Origin: a bacterium | Lineage (GTDB): Bacteria > Cyanobacteriota > Sericytochromatia > S15B-MN24 > UBA4093 | NCBI GenBank assembly: GCA_017744355.1 | Contig: JAGIBK010000005.1 | Coordinates: 386,790-450,789, forward strand | DNA: 64,000 bases | Direction of reading: 5' to 3' | In this document: in pieces, positions 32,196 through 41,094 of the stretch | Position numbering within the stretch: the stretch's first letter is position 1 | Layout of the letters: each line of letters opens with the position of its first letter | Position numbers and translations under genes: made by a program | Notes under the pieces: generated by a model | What the model saw: the letters and a program-made list of their open reading frames with translations, nothing else | Told to the model about the DNA's origin: nothing | Database searches by the model: none

Positions 32196-32939
32196 ATGAG
32201 TCAGATCGCTGTTGATATTCAGAATCTCGGCAAAGTCTACTCGCCGCAGCTTGGCCAGTCGGCCAAGACGGCCCTCGAGGGCGTGACGCTCCAGGTCACG
32301 CGGGGCGAGACGTTTGGCCTGCTCGGGCCTAACGGGGCGGGCAAGACCACTTTGCAGAAAATCTTGCTCGGCCTTGTCCGTCCCTCTTCGGGCGAGGCCA
32401 CGGTGCTAGGGGCCTCGCCCGAGGATACGCGTGCTCGCGCTCGGATCGGTTATCTGCCTGAGAATCCCTACTTTTACACCTACTTGACCGGACGCGAGTT
32501 CGTGGAATTCTGCGGCGGTCTTTTCGGCCTGTCCGGTCGGCCTCTTCGCGATCGGGCCACTGAGCTGCTCGATCGCGTGGGCATGGCGCATGCCGAGAAT
32601 ACCCAGCTTCGCAAGTACTCCAAGGGGATGCTGCAGCGGGTCGGGGTGGCGCAGGCACTGGTCAACGATCCCGAGGTCGTCTTTCTCGACGAGCCCATGA
32701 GCGGCCTGGATCCGGTCGGTCGGCGTGAGCTGCGGGATATCATTCTCGATCTCAAGCGCGAGGGGAAGACCATCTTCTTCAACTCTCACATCTTGTCGGA
32801 TGTGGAGGCGCTGTGCGATCGCGTCGGGATCCTCCATTCGGGCAAGCTCGTGGCCTGCGGCAGCGTGCGGGATCTGACGGTGGGCGGCGCTAGCTTGGAG
32901 GACGTTTTCGTCAAGGCGGTGGGAGGGGCGAGGGCATGA
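32196..32939 (+). CDS. ABC transporter ATPase linked to the pilus cluster
   Basis: 247 residues from the ATG at 32196 (AGGAG upstream; an ATG at 32172 is also in frame). Walker A LLGPNGAGKTTLQKIL, signature LRKYSKGMLQRVGVAQAL, Walker B VVFLDEPMSGLDP, and H-loop FNSHIL. It belongs to the export-type (CcmA/NatA-like) family. Its stop overlaps the permease start by 4 bp. The set ATPase-permease-TPR protein next to pilin and pilD recalls the PilH-PilI-PilG ABC system of Myxococcus, which is needed for pilus function; that link is inference. Confidence 0.9.
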   Translation: MSQIAVDIQNLGKVYSPQLGQSAKTALEGVTLQVTRGETFGLLGPNGAGKTTLQKILLGLVRPSSGEATVLGASPEDTRARARIGYLPENPYFYTYLTGREFVEFCGGLFGLSGRPLRDRATELLDRVGMAHAENTQLRKYSKGMLQRVGVAQALVNDPEVVFLDEPMSGLDPVGRRELRDIILDLKREGKTIFFNSHILSDVEALCDRVGILHSGKLVACGSVRDLTVGGASLEDVFVKAVGGARA

Positions 32940-33694
32940 CCCGCCTCTGGGATCTTGTTCGCAACACCTTTCGTGAAACGATTCGCGACCGGGTTCTCTA
33001 CGTCATCCTGGTCTTCGCCTTCGTGATGATCGGGGCGAGCACCCTCTTCGGGACGCTCACCGTCGGTCAGGACCGCAAGATTATCCTGGACCTGGGCCTT
33101 GCCGCCATCGAGTTGTTCGGCGTGGCGATCGCCGTGTTCGTCGGGACGAATTTGCTCTTCAAGGAGATTGATAAGCGCACCGTCTACGTGGTGTTGACCA
33201 AGCCCATCCCGCGTTCGGTCTTCCTGCTGGGCAAGTTCTTCGGGCTCGCGCTGACCCTCGGGTTGCTGCTCGTGCTGATGGGGGGCGCTTATCTCGCCCT
33301 GGCGTCCGTGAAGGGAGCCTATTCGCCGGCGTTGCTCGGGGCGATCGCCCTGATCGGTTTGCAGCTGCTGGTGGTGGTGGCGCTGACGCTCTTCTTCTCG
33401 ACCTTCGCTTCGCCGATCATGAGCATGGTCTTCACCACTTGCCTTTACTTCATCGGTCACAACACGGAGGCCCTGCGGGCCCTCGCGCAGAAGGCCAGCC
33501 CTCTCCAGAAGGCGGCTGTCGAGGCGCTTTACTACGTGCTGCCGAACTTGAGTACGTTCGACGCCAAGAACATGGTGGTGTACGGAGACGCGGTCTCTGC
33601 CGGGCGCTGGCTGTGGGCGATCGGGTATGCCGCCGCCTACGTCTGCGCACTGCTTGCGACCGCCTCGGCGCTCTTCGAACGCAAGGAGTTCTAG
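32936..33694 (+). CDS. ABC-2 type permease linked to the pilus cluster
   Basis: 252 residues with about six membrane segments. It begins MTRLWDLVRNTFRETIRDRVLYVILVFAF, typical of ABC-2 permeases with an amphipathic first helix. KEIDKRTVYVVLTKPIPRSVFLLGKFFGL is the conserved first cytoplasmic segment of NosY/YtrF-type permeases. It pairs with the ATPase just upstream (4-bp overlap). No substrate can be told; in the Myxococcus PilGHI model it helps pilus assembly. Confidence 0.88.
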   Translation: MTRLWDLVRNTFRETIRDRVLYVILVFAFVMIGASTLFGTLTVGQDRKIILDLGLAAIELFGVAIAVFVGTNLLFKEIDKRTVYVVLTKPIPRSVFLLGKFFGLALTLGLLLVLMGGAYLALASVKGAYSPALLGAIALIGLQLLVVVALTLFFSTFASPIMSMVFTTCLYFIGHNTEALRALAQKASPLQKAAVEALYYVLPNLSTFDAKNMVVYGDAVSAGRWLWAIGYAAAYVCALLATASALFERKEF

Positions 33695-33698
33695 CGCC

Positions 33699-34358
33699 AT
33701 GCGCCGTCGTGTCGTTGCGCTGGGTCTGGCGGCGCTGCTATGGGGAGTTCAGGCGGCTTGCCTCAAGCAACTGGGCGCCGCCCAGAGCGCGGGGATCTCG
33801 CGCCTGACGGTCCCGAACCCGCAGCTGGTCAAGCTGGCGGTTTCGGATTTCGATAACCTCACGGCCGATCTGCTCTGGATGCAGGTCATCGTCCACAACG
33901 GCGAGCAGCTCGTGGCCGATGGCGATGCCATGCGCGACTTTAGCGGCATGTACGAGGCCCTGGATCTGGTGACGGATCTGGATTCGCGCTTCCGCGAAGC
34001 CGCCATCTTCGGCTCCTGGATGCTCTCTGACGCGGGGAAGGTGGATGAGGCCCGGCGTCTGCTGGTCAAGTCGATGCACCAGCACCCTTCCGAATGGATC
34101 TACCCGTATCAGCTCGGGTTCGTCGAGTTTCTCTATGCCCGTCGGTACATTGAGGCCGCCGAGTATTTCTCGCGGGCTGCTTCTTTGCCTGATGGGCCAG
34201 CGGGGGCGGCTCGAATGGCTGCTGGCATGTACGCCAAGGGCAACAAAACCGATCTGGCCATCGCCTCCTGGAGGAATATCCATGCCAAGGGGGATGCGCG
34301 CGTTCGAGGGTTCGCCCGCCGGGCCCTCGCCAAGCTCGGAGTCTCGGTCGATCCCTGA
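33699..34358 (+). CDS. TPR-like lipoprotein-type partner of the ABC system
   Basis: 219 residues from the ATG at 33699, 4 bp after the permease stop. The N-terminus has a basic start and a hydrophobic stretch (RRRVVALGLAALLWGVQAACLKQ); Cys22 could be a lipobox cysteine (VQAAC), though this is not a perfect fit. NLTADLLWMQVIVHNGEQ is a motif I know from TPR proteins encoded next to such ABC permeases. Helical pairs follow (DEARRLLVKSMHQHPSEWIYPYQLGF, YIEAAEYFSRAASL, KTDLAIASWRNIHAKG), which look like degenerate TPRs. Analogous in position to Myxococcus PilG. Confidence 0.7.
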   Translation: MRRRVVALGLAALLWGVQAACLKQLGAAQSAGISRLTVPNPQLVKLAVSDFDNLTADLLWMQVIVHNGEQLVADGDAMRDFSGMYEALDLVTDLDSRFREAAIFGSWMLSDAGKVDEARRLLVKSMHQHPSEWIYPYQLGFVEFLYARRYIEAAEYFSRAASLPDGPAGAARMAAGMYAKGNKTDLAIASWRNIHAKGDARVRGFARRALAKLGVSVDP

Positions 34359-34510
34359 GTCCTGGCGGGATTATGTGCGCGGCGCACCGCAAAACGCCCG
34401 CTCGGACGGTAGAATGAGGGTAACCCTCGCGTGATAGGTTCATCATGGGAGTGGGTAGAATCGTTTGAAGAAGCCGTTTCAAGGCTTGGCGGCGAGGAAG
34501 CGCAACCGCG

Positions 34511-35302
34511 ATGACGATGGATCAAGTACACCTCCCTTTGGCGTTCGTCGCGATCGCGGCGTGCGTCTTTGGTTGTTTGATCGGGAGCTTCCTCAACGTC
34601 GTCATCTACCGCCTTCCCAACGAGGAATCCATCGTCTGGCCCGGCTCCCACTGTCCCAAGTGCGAGACCTCTCTCCACTGGTACGAGAACATCCCGCTCC
34701 TGAGCTACGCCGTGCTCGAGGGCAAGTGCCGGACCTGCAAGCAGCCCATCTCCTGGCGTTACCCGCTGGTCGAGGCGACGACCGGCCTGCTCTGGCTCGC
34801 CCTCATGCTCCGCGAGGGGCCGACTCCGCGCTTCTTCGCCGAGGCGATCCTGGCGTCGGTGCTGGTGGCCATCTTCTGGATCGACGTGGACACCATGCTG
34901 ATCCTCGACGTCATGACCTGGCCGGGCATCGCCCTGGGCCTCGTCTACGCCGCCCTGATCGCCCAGGCTCTCCCCTTGCACCTGGCGGCGGCCGTAGGAG
35001 GGTATGCTTTCTTCCTGACCATCGAGCTGGTCTCTCGGTGGGTTTTCAAGGTTGACGGGATGGGGCGCGGGGACGCCAAGCTCGCGGCCATGATGGGCGC
35101 CTGGCTCGGGCCTTCCGGTCTCGCCGTCGCCCTGATGATCGCCTTTGCTTTGGGCTCGGTCATCGGGCTGGTGCTCAAGGCCCGCGCCGGGGGTGAGAGC
35201 AAGCCCTTCCCCTTCGGCCCCGCCCTGGTCCTGGGGACCTTCGCCAGCATGTTCGCTGGTTCGGCCATCTGGACCTGGTACGTCGGGCTGCTGATGGGTT
35301 AG
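34511..35302 (+). CDS. pilD: Prepilin peptidase / N-methyltransferase
   Basis: 263 residues, about seven or eight membrane segments. The N-terminal cytoplasmic loop has both CxxC pairs (Cys48-Cys51 in SHCPKC and Cys73-Cys76 in KCRTC), so zinc binding and N-methylation are likely. The two catalytic aspartates of the aspartic peptidase lie in FWIDVDTMLIL and in GMGRGDAKLAAMMG. It cuts the leader of the pilin at 31527 and of other pseudopilins. The gap before it (34359-34510) contains a GAGGGT-A-ACCCTC palindrome and two TAGAAT stretches but no convincing promoter. Confidence 0.95.
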   Translation: MTMDQVHLPLAFVAIAACVFGCLIGSFLNVVIYRLPNEESIVWPGSHCPKCETSLHWYENIPLLSYAVLEGKCRTCKQPISWRYPLVEATTGLLWLALMLREGPTPRFFAEAILASVLVAIFWIDVDTMLILDVMTWPGIALGLVYAALIAQALPLHLAAAVGGYAFFLTIELVSRWVFKVDGMGRGDAKLAAMMGAWLGPSGLAVALMIAFALGSVIGLVLKARAGGESKPFPFGPALVLGTFASMFAGSAIWTWYVGLLMG

Positions 35303-35315
35303 GCAAGGAATCGCG

Positions 35316-36425
35316 ATGGAACTGACGACGCTGCTCGAACGCCTGAAGTCGGGCTTCAAGAAAAAGAAGTGCATCGGCCTGGACATCACGGCCGACACCA
35401 TCGTGGTGGTCGAACTCAAGCGGCAGCGCGGAGCGATCTCGCTCGAGAACATCGCCATCGCGAGCACCCCGCTCAATGCCGTCCAGGACGGCGAGATCGT
35501 GGACCCCGGCGCGGTTGCCGAGGTCATCGCCGTGCTGCTCGAGGAGAACGGCATCGAGGCCCAGGAGGCCGTCTGTGCGGTGGCCGGCCAGAGCACCATC
35601 ATCCGCCCGGTGCGCTTCCCCATGATGCCCGAGAGCGAGCTCAAGGAAGTCATCAGCATCGAGGCCGAGCGCTACATCCCCTTCGCCATCGACGACGTGA
35701 ACGTCTCGTTCCAATCCCTCAACGAGGTCGAGGAGGACGGCGCGCCCAAGCAAGAGGTCGTGCTCGTCGCGGCCCAGAAGACCTTGGTGGAGTCCTACCA
35801 GCAGACCGTCGCCGAGGCGGGCCTCGAGCTGGTGTGCGTGGACGTGGCCTCCTTCGCGGTGATGCGGGCGATCGCGAACACCGAGCAGCTGGATGACGAC
35901 CAGAGCGTGGCGCTGGTGCACATCCAGGGGTGGACCACCGACATCAACATCATGGTGGGCGGGGTGCCGCGTTTCTCGCGCTCCATTCCCATCGGCTTCT
36001 CGTACTTCCTCGACACCATCATCAACTCGCTGGGCCTCGACGAGGAGACCGCACGCTCGGTCCTCGACGAGATCGACGTGGATCCGCAGGGCTTCGAGGC
36101 ATTGGCCCCTCAGGTCGAGCAGGCCACCGAGATCATTCGCCCCGCCCTGATGGAGCTGATCGGCGAGATCGGCCGCTCGATGGACTTCTACCTTTCGCAG
36201 GGGACCGAGCCCCTCACGCACGTGGTGCTCAGCGGCAGGGGTGGCAACCTCCGCAACCTGGATCGCTTCCTCACCAATCGCCTCGGGATGCAGACGCAGC
36301 TGGTCGATCCCTTCGTCACCGTCGAGATCGATGAGGGGGCCTTCGATCCCGAGGTGTTGCAGCCGCAGGCACCGACGCTTGCGACGGCCATTGGGCTCGC
36401 GATCCGGGGGGTGCAGGGCGTATGA
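35316..36425 (+). CDS. pilM: Pilus alignment protein PilM
   Basis: 369 residues, actin-like fold. CIGLDITADTIVVVELKRQRGAISLENIAIAS is phosphate loop 1, and VALVHIQGWTTDINIMVGGVPRFSRSIPIG loop 2. The PilM middle motif RPVRFPMMPESELKEVISIEAERYIPF and the end HVVLSGRGGNLRNLDRFLTNRLG are all standard. It forms a cytoplasmic ring that holds the N-terminus of PilN. It is the first of five coupled genes, 13 bp after pilD, and overlaps pilN by 4 bp. Confidence 0.95.
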   Translation: MELTTLLERLKSGFKKKKCIGLDITADTIVVVELKRQRGAISLENIAIASTPLNAVQDGEIVDPGAVAEVIAVLLEENGIEAQEAVCAVAGQSTIIRPVRFPMMPESELKEVISIEAERYIPFAIDDVNVSFQSLNEVEEDGAPKQEVVLVAAQKTLVESYQQTVAEAGLELVCVDVASFAVMRAIANTEQLDDDQSVALVHIQGWTTDINIMVGGVPRFSRSIPIGFSYFLDTIINSLGLDEETARSVLDEIDVDPQGFEALAPQVEQATEIIRPALMELIGEIGRSMDFYLSQGTEPLTHVVLSGRGGNLRNLDRFLTNRLGMQTQLVDPFVTVEIDEGAFDPEVLQPQAPTLATAIGLAIRGVQGV

Positions 36426-37000
36426 AGATTATCAATATCAACCTGCTGGGGGATCGGCCCCCGTCGCTGCTGCCTTCCAACCTCAACATCGACCCGGAGC
36501 TGCTCCTCAGGGGCATCGTCGGCGCGATCATCGCCCTCATCCTGCCGCTCATCATCGGTTTCTCGGTGGACAAGCTGATGCTCGGGCCCGCCGTTGCCGA
36601 GAACGACCGGATTCTGCGGGATCTCGGCACCAACAAGAATACGGCTTCGGTCCTGCGGAAGGAGAAGGAGAGGGCAGAGGCCCTCGAGAAGGATTACGAG
36701 AGCCTCTTGAAGCTCGCGCGTCAGAGCGCGACCTGGAAGAGCGTGCTCGAAGAGGTTCGAGACCTGACCCCCACCGATGCCTGGCTGACGCGTCTGTCCA
36801 TCGACGGCGGCAACAAGCTGAAGATCGAGGGCAAGGCCCTCGACTACCGTGCGATCGCCTTTTTCTACACCAACTTCCAGAACGCCAACCACTTCGCCCG
36901 TCCGGTGCTGGGGAGCCTCCAGAGCGAGAGCGTGGGCGGCCAGGCGGTCATCCGCTTCAACCTGGATTGCGACATCAACGACCAGGGGCTGGGAGGATAG
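36422..37000 (+). CDS. pilN: Pilus alignment protein PilN
   Basis: 192 residues, ATG overlapping the pilM stop. The N-terminal MKIININLLGDRPP is the PilM-binding INLL motif. One membrane segment (GIVGAIIALILPLIIGFSV) is followed by a coiled coil (TASVLRKEKERAEALEKDYESLLKLA) and a ferredoxin-like periplasmic domain (TDAWLTRLSIDGGNKLKIEGKALDYRAIAFFYTNFQ). It pairs with PilO to connect inner and outer membrane parts. Confidence 0.93.
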   Translation: MKIININLLGDRPPSLLPSNLNIDPELLLRGIVGAIIALILPLIIGFSVDKLMLGPAVAENDRILRDLGTNKNTASVLRKEKERAEALEKDYESLLKLARQSATWKSVLEEVRDLTPTDAWLTRLSIDGGNKLKIEGKALDYRAIAFFYTNFQNANHFARPVLGSLQSESVGGQAVIRFNLDCDINDQGLGG

Positions 37001-37003
37001 CCG

Positions 37004-37594
37004 GTGGAAAGTATTACTCTCTTCGGCCGTACCATCCAGCTGACCCCGGAAGTCCAGTCGCGGGGCGTCATCATCGGCTGCGTGGTCCTGGGCTTGCTGA
37101 TGTTCAACAGCAGCGCCTGGCCCAAGATCCAGGAGTACATGGCGATGCGCGCGACGCTCGATGAGAGCCGCACGGCGCTCGATAACGCCAAGGCACTCAC
37201 CCAGACAGGCCCCCAGATCAAGGCGCGTCTCAAGCGGGTCGAGGACAATCTGGCCGCGCTGCACGGCCGCTTCCCGCCGCGCAACCAGGTGCTCTCGATC
37301 ATGATCCTGGACCTGGCCAAGATCTTCAAGGACACCCACAACGAGCTGGTGAGCTTTCAGCCGCGCGAGTTCACGAACCTTCCCCAGGAGTCCCTCAAGG
37401 ACCTCGGCAAGATCAGTGTTGAGGTCACGGCCAAGGGCACCTATCCCTCGGTTATCCTGCTCTTCGATCAACTCAGCCGCTACGAGCGCGTGCTGACGAT
37501 CGAGGCGCCCACCCTTACGCCGGGTGAGGCCGACTCGCTCAACAGCAACCTCACCGTGACCTTCACCCTCACGACCTATGCGCTCAGCCAGTAA
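37004..37594 (+). CDS. pilO: Pilus alignment protein PilO
   Basis: 196 residues, GTG start 3 bp after pilN. One membrane segment (GVIIGCVVLGLLMFNSSAWPKI), a coiled coil (RATLDESRTALDNAKALTQTG) and a periplasmic alpha/beta domain (VLSIMILDLAKIFKDTHNELVSFQPRE, VEVTAKGTYPSVILLFDQLSRYERVLTIEAPTL) follow the PilO plan. It dimerises with PilN. Confidence 0.9.
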   Translation: MESITLFGRTIQLTPEVQSRGVIIGCVVLGLLMFNSSAWPKIQEYMAMRATLDESRTALDNAKALTQTGPQIKARLKRVEDNLAALHGRFPPRNQVLSIMILDLAKIFKDTHNELVSFQPREFTNLPQESLKDLGKISVEVTAKGTYPSVILLFDQLSRYERVLTIEAPTLTPGEADSLNSNLTVTFTLTTYALSQ

Positions 37595-37607
37595 GAGGAT
37601 TTCGCCG

Positions 37608-38393
37608 ATGAAGCCCCGCAAACGAGTCACTTTTCAGCAGGTGATGATCATCCCGGCGCTCACCACGCTGGGTCTGGGCAGCCTCCTCTACGCTCAGAAC
37701 CTCTCGCTGACGACGCCGGTCAACGCCGCGCCGCTGGCGGCTGCGGCTGCGGGCCTGGCGACCACCACCAGCGAGATCACGACCGCCGATGGCCCCGTCC
37801 AGCTCGCGGCCGCCCCCGTGCGCGCTGCGACGGCGAGCGCGGTCTTCGCGGGCAATCCGGAGTTCGGCTCCGGGGCGGCCTTCCCTGCCGAGCGCGATCG
37901 GATCAAGGCCACCACCAAGATGGACCTGGTGCGGATGGCCCGCGAGAACTCGGGGCGCGAAGACCCGTTCGTCGCCCTGATCAATCCGAGCTCGGACATC
38001 ATCCAGTCCCTGCCGAACCTGCCCGTGCTGCGCCCGCAGACGGTGCCGCTGCCGGTGGAGCGCCCCGTCGTGGTCCCCAAGCCCCCGGTCCAGGTCGCGA
38101 CGCGCATCAACCGCGAGGGTAACCGGGAGATCATCATCGATCCCCCCGAGGCCGGCGACGAGCCGGTGCGCGGCCCCTTGATCGTTCCGAAGTGGACGCT
38201 GTCGGGGGTCCTGAACACCGGGCGCGAGCAGATCGCCCTCCTGGAGTCGGAGGGCTCCAGCCGCGAGGCGCGCCTCGGCGAGGTCCTGGAAGACGGCTCG
38301 CGCGTGGTGCGACTCGAAAGCAGCAAGGTCGTCCTCATGCTGAACGGACGACGGTTCCCCAAGACGATCGGAGGCGCGGATGCGGCCAACTAA
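37608..38393 (+). CDS. PilP-like pilus protein
   Basis: 261 residues from the ATG at 37608, which has AGAGGA upstream; it starts 13 bp after pilO. The N-terminus is a signal peptide or single membrane anchor (VMIIPALTTLGLGSLLYAQ). A long Ala/Thr-rich low-complexity linker follows, then SGREDPFVAL, the PilP pattern, and a beta-rich end (WTLSGVLNTGREQIALLESEGSSREARLGEVLEDGSRVVRLESSKVVLMLNGR) resembling the PilP/GspC homology domain. PilP links PilNO to the secretin; the position directly before pilQ supports the call. Unlike many PilP, no lipobox cysteine is seen. Confidence 0.82.
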   Translation: MKPRKRVTFQQVMIIPALTTLGLGSLLYAQNLSLTTPVNAAPLAAAAAGLATTTSEITTADGPVQLAAAPVRAATASAVFAGNPEFGSGAAFPAERDRIKATTKMDLVRMARENSGREDPFVALINPSSDIIQSLPNLPVLRPQTVPLPVERPVVVPKPPVQVATRINREGNREIIIDPPEAGDEPVRGPLIVPKWTLSGVLNTGREQIALLESEGSSREARLGEVLEDGSRVVRLESSKVVLMLNGRRFPKTIGGADAAN

Positions 38394-39861
38394 GCTGAAG
38401 TGGAAGGTGGCGCGCGCAGCGCTCGCGACGAGCGTCGCCCTGGGCGCCATGGGCGTCAACATGGGCCCGAGCTTCGCGCAGATCAAGGACGCCACGGGCG
38501 CCAGTGCCGTGACCGACCGGACGGCGACGCCCGAGCGCCCCAAGCTGATCACCAACCCGACCCTCTTGACCCTCAACCTCGCCAACGCCGACGTGCGGGC
38601 GCTCCTGGACATGATGGGCAAGAAGGGCGGCATGAACCTGCTCATCGACGATTCGGTGACGGGGATGGTCTCGCTCTCGCTCAAGGCGGTGCCGCTCGAT
38701 GAGGCCCTGAACCTGGTTCTCAAGATGAGGGGGCTTTCGGCTCGCCGTATCGGCGGGAGCCTGCTCATCGCCTCGGAGGAGTCCTTCCGCAAGAAGGGCT
38801 TCTCGGGGACGCAGACGGCCCTCTTGCGCTTCGACAACGCCAAGGTCGAGGACGTCGAGAAGATCATGAAGGACGCCCTGAGCGACGGCGCGGGCGGGGG
38901 TCAGGGGGGTGCTCCCGGTCAGGGGATGGCCGTGAACACGGTCAACGCCAAGATCATCAAGGACGACCGGACCAACTCGCTGCTCATCACCGCTCCCGAG
39001 GACATCATCGACCGGGCGCGGGCCCTCAAGGCGCTCTTGGACGTCCCGACCCCCCAGGTCGAGATCGAGGTCAAGGTCCTGGAACTGTCGGACAGCGCGA
39101 GCCGAAAGCTGGGCTTCAATTACGGCTACGGCGGCGGGAAGTTCGGCCTCGGCTACAACAACAGCAATCCGGACGCGACGGCGGGCGGTCCCGGCAACCA
39201 GGCGGGCAATCCGAGCACGGCGGCCGATGGTATCAGCCTGACGTTCAGCGCGCTGGGCAACATGACCTCCAACTTCAACGTTCGCCTCGACGCGGCGATC
39301 TCGGATGGCCAGGCCACCATCATGGCCAACCCCAAGGTCGTCGCCCAGGACAACAAAGAAGCGAACATCAACATCGTCAACAAGTACCCCGTCCTCAAGA
39401 CGCTCACGACGACGACCGGCACCCAGACCGACGTGGAGTTCCTCGAGGTGGGCCAGAAGCTCTCCCTCACCCCGCGGATCGATCCTTCGGGCTTCGTGAC
39501 GATGGAGCTCTCGCCGGAGGTGAGCGTCGAAGGCGGCTCCGCCCTGGTCAACGGCAACTCGGTCCCCGTGGTGAACTCGCGATCGGTCAAGACCAGCATG
39601 CGGGTGAGGGACAAGGAGAGCATCGTGATCGGCGGCCTGAAGCGGACCGAGGCGGTCACGACGGTGAGCAAGGTGCCCATCCTCGGCGACATCCCGCTGC
39701 TCGGCTTGCTGTTTCGCAACAACGACGTGCGCAACCGTCAGACGGATATCGTCATCATCGTGACTCCCTACATCCAGACGCGGATCTCGCCCTCGACCGA
39801 TACGGTCCCCTCCAATTCCGGTGGTCCCGCGTCGGGTGGCGCAGCGCCGCCCTCATTCTAG
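38380..39861 (+). CDS. pilQ: Type IV pilus secretin PilQ
   Basis: 493 residues, ATG start with GGAGGCG upstream, overlapping the pilP end. The signal peptide ends near ASFAQ-like GPSFAQIKDA. An STN-like domain (LTLNLANADVRALLDMMGKKGGMNLLIDDSVTGMVSLSLKAVPLDEALNLVLK) precedes one N1 domain (FDNAKVEDVEKIMKDAL) and the secretin barrel (QVEIEVKVLELSDSASRKLGF, VVNSRSVKTSMRVRDKESIVIGGLKR, VSKVPILGDIPLLGLLFR). It is short for PilQ: no AMIN domains are visible. It forms the outer-membrane pore for the pilus. Confidence 0.94.
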   Translation: MRPTKLKWKVARAALATSVALGAMGVNMGPSFAQIKDATGASAVTDRTATPERPKLITNPTLLTLNLANADVRALLDMMGKKGGMNLLIDDSVTGMVSLSLKAVPLDEALNLVLKMRGLSARRIGGSLLIASEESFRKKGFSGTQTALLRFDNAKVEDVEKIMKDALSDGAGGGQGGAPGQGMAVNTVNAKIIKDDRTNSLLITAPEDIIDRARALKALLDVPTPQVEIEVKVLELSDSASRKLGFNYGYGGGKFGLGYNNSNPDATAGGPGNQAGNPSTAADGISLTFSALGNMTSNFNVRLDAAISDGQATIMANPKVVAQDNKEANINIVNKYPVLKTLTTTTGTQTDVEFLEVGQKLSLTPRIDPSGFVTMELSPEVSVEGGSALVNGNSVPVVNSRSVKTSMRVRDKESIVIGGLKRTEAVTTVSKVPILGDIPLLGLLFRNNDVRNRQTDIVIIVTPYIQTRISPSTDTVPSNSGGPASGGAAPPSF

Positions 39862-39873
39862 GGACAGACTTTT

Positions 39874-39902
39874 CGAGGCGCCGCTGATTCAGCGGCGCCT
39901 CG
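39874..39902. terminator. Hairpin between pilQ and a convergent hydrolase gene
   Basis: A 12-bp perfect GC-rich stem (39874-39885 with 39891-39902). No real T-tract on the plus side. Its place between convergent stops suggests a shared end signal. Confidence 0.6.
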
Positions 39903-39906
39903 ATGC

Positions 39907-41094
39907 TTAGGGCGTGAGGATCGAGTCGGTCGCTTCTGCTTGGGGTTGGACCGGCTCGACGACGGCCCTACTCTCGGCCTCGCTCAGCGTGAGGCCGAAC
40001 CACTGGGCGACGGTGTGGTAGTAGGCCTGGAAGTCCTCCCAGGCCACCGGCTGACCCGCGCCGGGGAAGAGGCGCAGCCCGCGAGGCTCGGGGGCGACCA
40101 GGTGCAGCTGGCGCAGCAGCCCGCCCGGGTCCTCCTTGCTGCCGAGCAAGAGAATCGGGGTGCCCTTGGCCTTGGGCAAGAGCTCGGCGGTCTCGGGACC
40201 GCGCCCGCCCGCGATGCGCACCCCCGCGCCCAGGCGCCAGTAGAGGCGCCCGAACACGTTGCCGGGGTCCTGGAACCAGGCGCCGCGTACGGGGGCCTCG
40301 CCCCAGTGGCCGGTGGGGGCTGCGAGCGCCATGCTGCGGATGCTCTTCTGCTCGCTGGCGGCCACGATGGCGGGCAGCGTGGATTCGCGCTCGGCCAGCA
40401 CCCCCACCTGGTTGACGCCGTGGGCGTTGAGGTAGGCGACGGCTGCCAGGAGGTCGTACTTGGCCTTGAGGTCGGGCGTCTGCTTGCCGCCGCTGTCGCC
40501 GGTGCCGCGCGGATCCAGCACCAGCACGTCGAAGCGCGGGGCGAGCCACTGGGCGAGTGAGGCGATCGCGAAGCCCTGGCGATCGCTCGCCCAGCCGGGG
40601 ACCAGCACCACGCCCACCCCGGTGCCGCGACCCATGTAGGTCGCCTTCAGGCTCACCCCGTCGGCGGTGGTCAGGGTGACCTCCTTGGCGCTCGCCGGGT
40701 AGGCGAGCGGCTCGTGCGGCAGGGTGTAGCCGGGAGCGCCCTTGAGGGTCGAGCGGTAGGCGGCCTGGGCCCAGAGCACGTAACAGGCGCCCAGCACCAC
40801 GGCCGTCGCGCCGGCCAGGGCGATGCGGGGGCGGACGCCCTGGCGCATGGCGAAGTAGGCGGTCGCGACGGCGAAGAGGGAGTTGAGCCCCGCGATGAGC
40901 ACGGCGATCGCGGGATGGCGATCGCAGACGGGGGTCAGGAACTGGAGGATCCAGCCGAAGAACAGCCCGGCGCCGAGGAGGCCCCCGCTGAGCCAGAGCG
41001 GATCGACCGCGGAGGGATCGAGCGAGCGCTTGGGCGCGCCCGTCGGGCGGCCGACGGCGGCGCGGGAGGTTCGGGGATCGGGAGATGGGGACAC
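39907..41094 (-). CDS. Membrane-anchored alpha/beta-hydrolase-fold protein lacking the usual nucleophile
   Basis: 395 residues from the GTG at 41094, which has AGGAAGG upstream; longer readings lack a site. About three membrane segments lie in the first 150 residues (SGGLLGAGLFFGWILQFL, IAVLIAGLNSLFAVATAYFA, ALAGATAVVLGACYVLWA). The rest has the alpha/beta hydrolase layout: VVLVPGWASDRQGFAIASLAQWLA, FDVLVLDPRGTGDSGG, and a late TPILLLGSKEDPGG. The nucleophile elbow, expected as G-x-S-x-G, reads GVLAERESTLPAIVAA, with Arg where Ser should be. It may therefore be non-catalytic or use another residue. The family is uncharacterised to me. Confidence 0.75.
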   Translation of the reverse strand: MSPSPDPRTSRAAVGRPTGAPKRSLDPSAVDPLWLSGGLLGAGLFFGWILQFLTPVCDRHPAIAVLIAGLNSLFAVATAYFAMRQGVRPRIALAGATAVVLGACYVLWAQAAYRSTLKGAPGYTLPHEPLAYPASAKEVTLTTADGVSLKATYMGRGTGVGVVLVPGWASDRQGFAIASLAQWLAPRFDVLVLDPRGTGDSGGKQTPDLKAKYDLLAAVAYLNAHGVNQVGVLAERESTLPAIVAASEQKSIRSMALAAPTGHWGEAPVRGAWFQDPGNVFGRLYWRLGAGVRIAGGRGPETAELLPKAKGTPILLLGSKEDPGGLLRQLHLVAPEPRGLRLFPGAGQPVAWEDFQAYYHTVAQWFGLTLSEAESRAVVEPVQPQAEATDSILTP

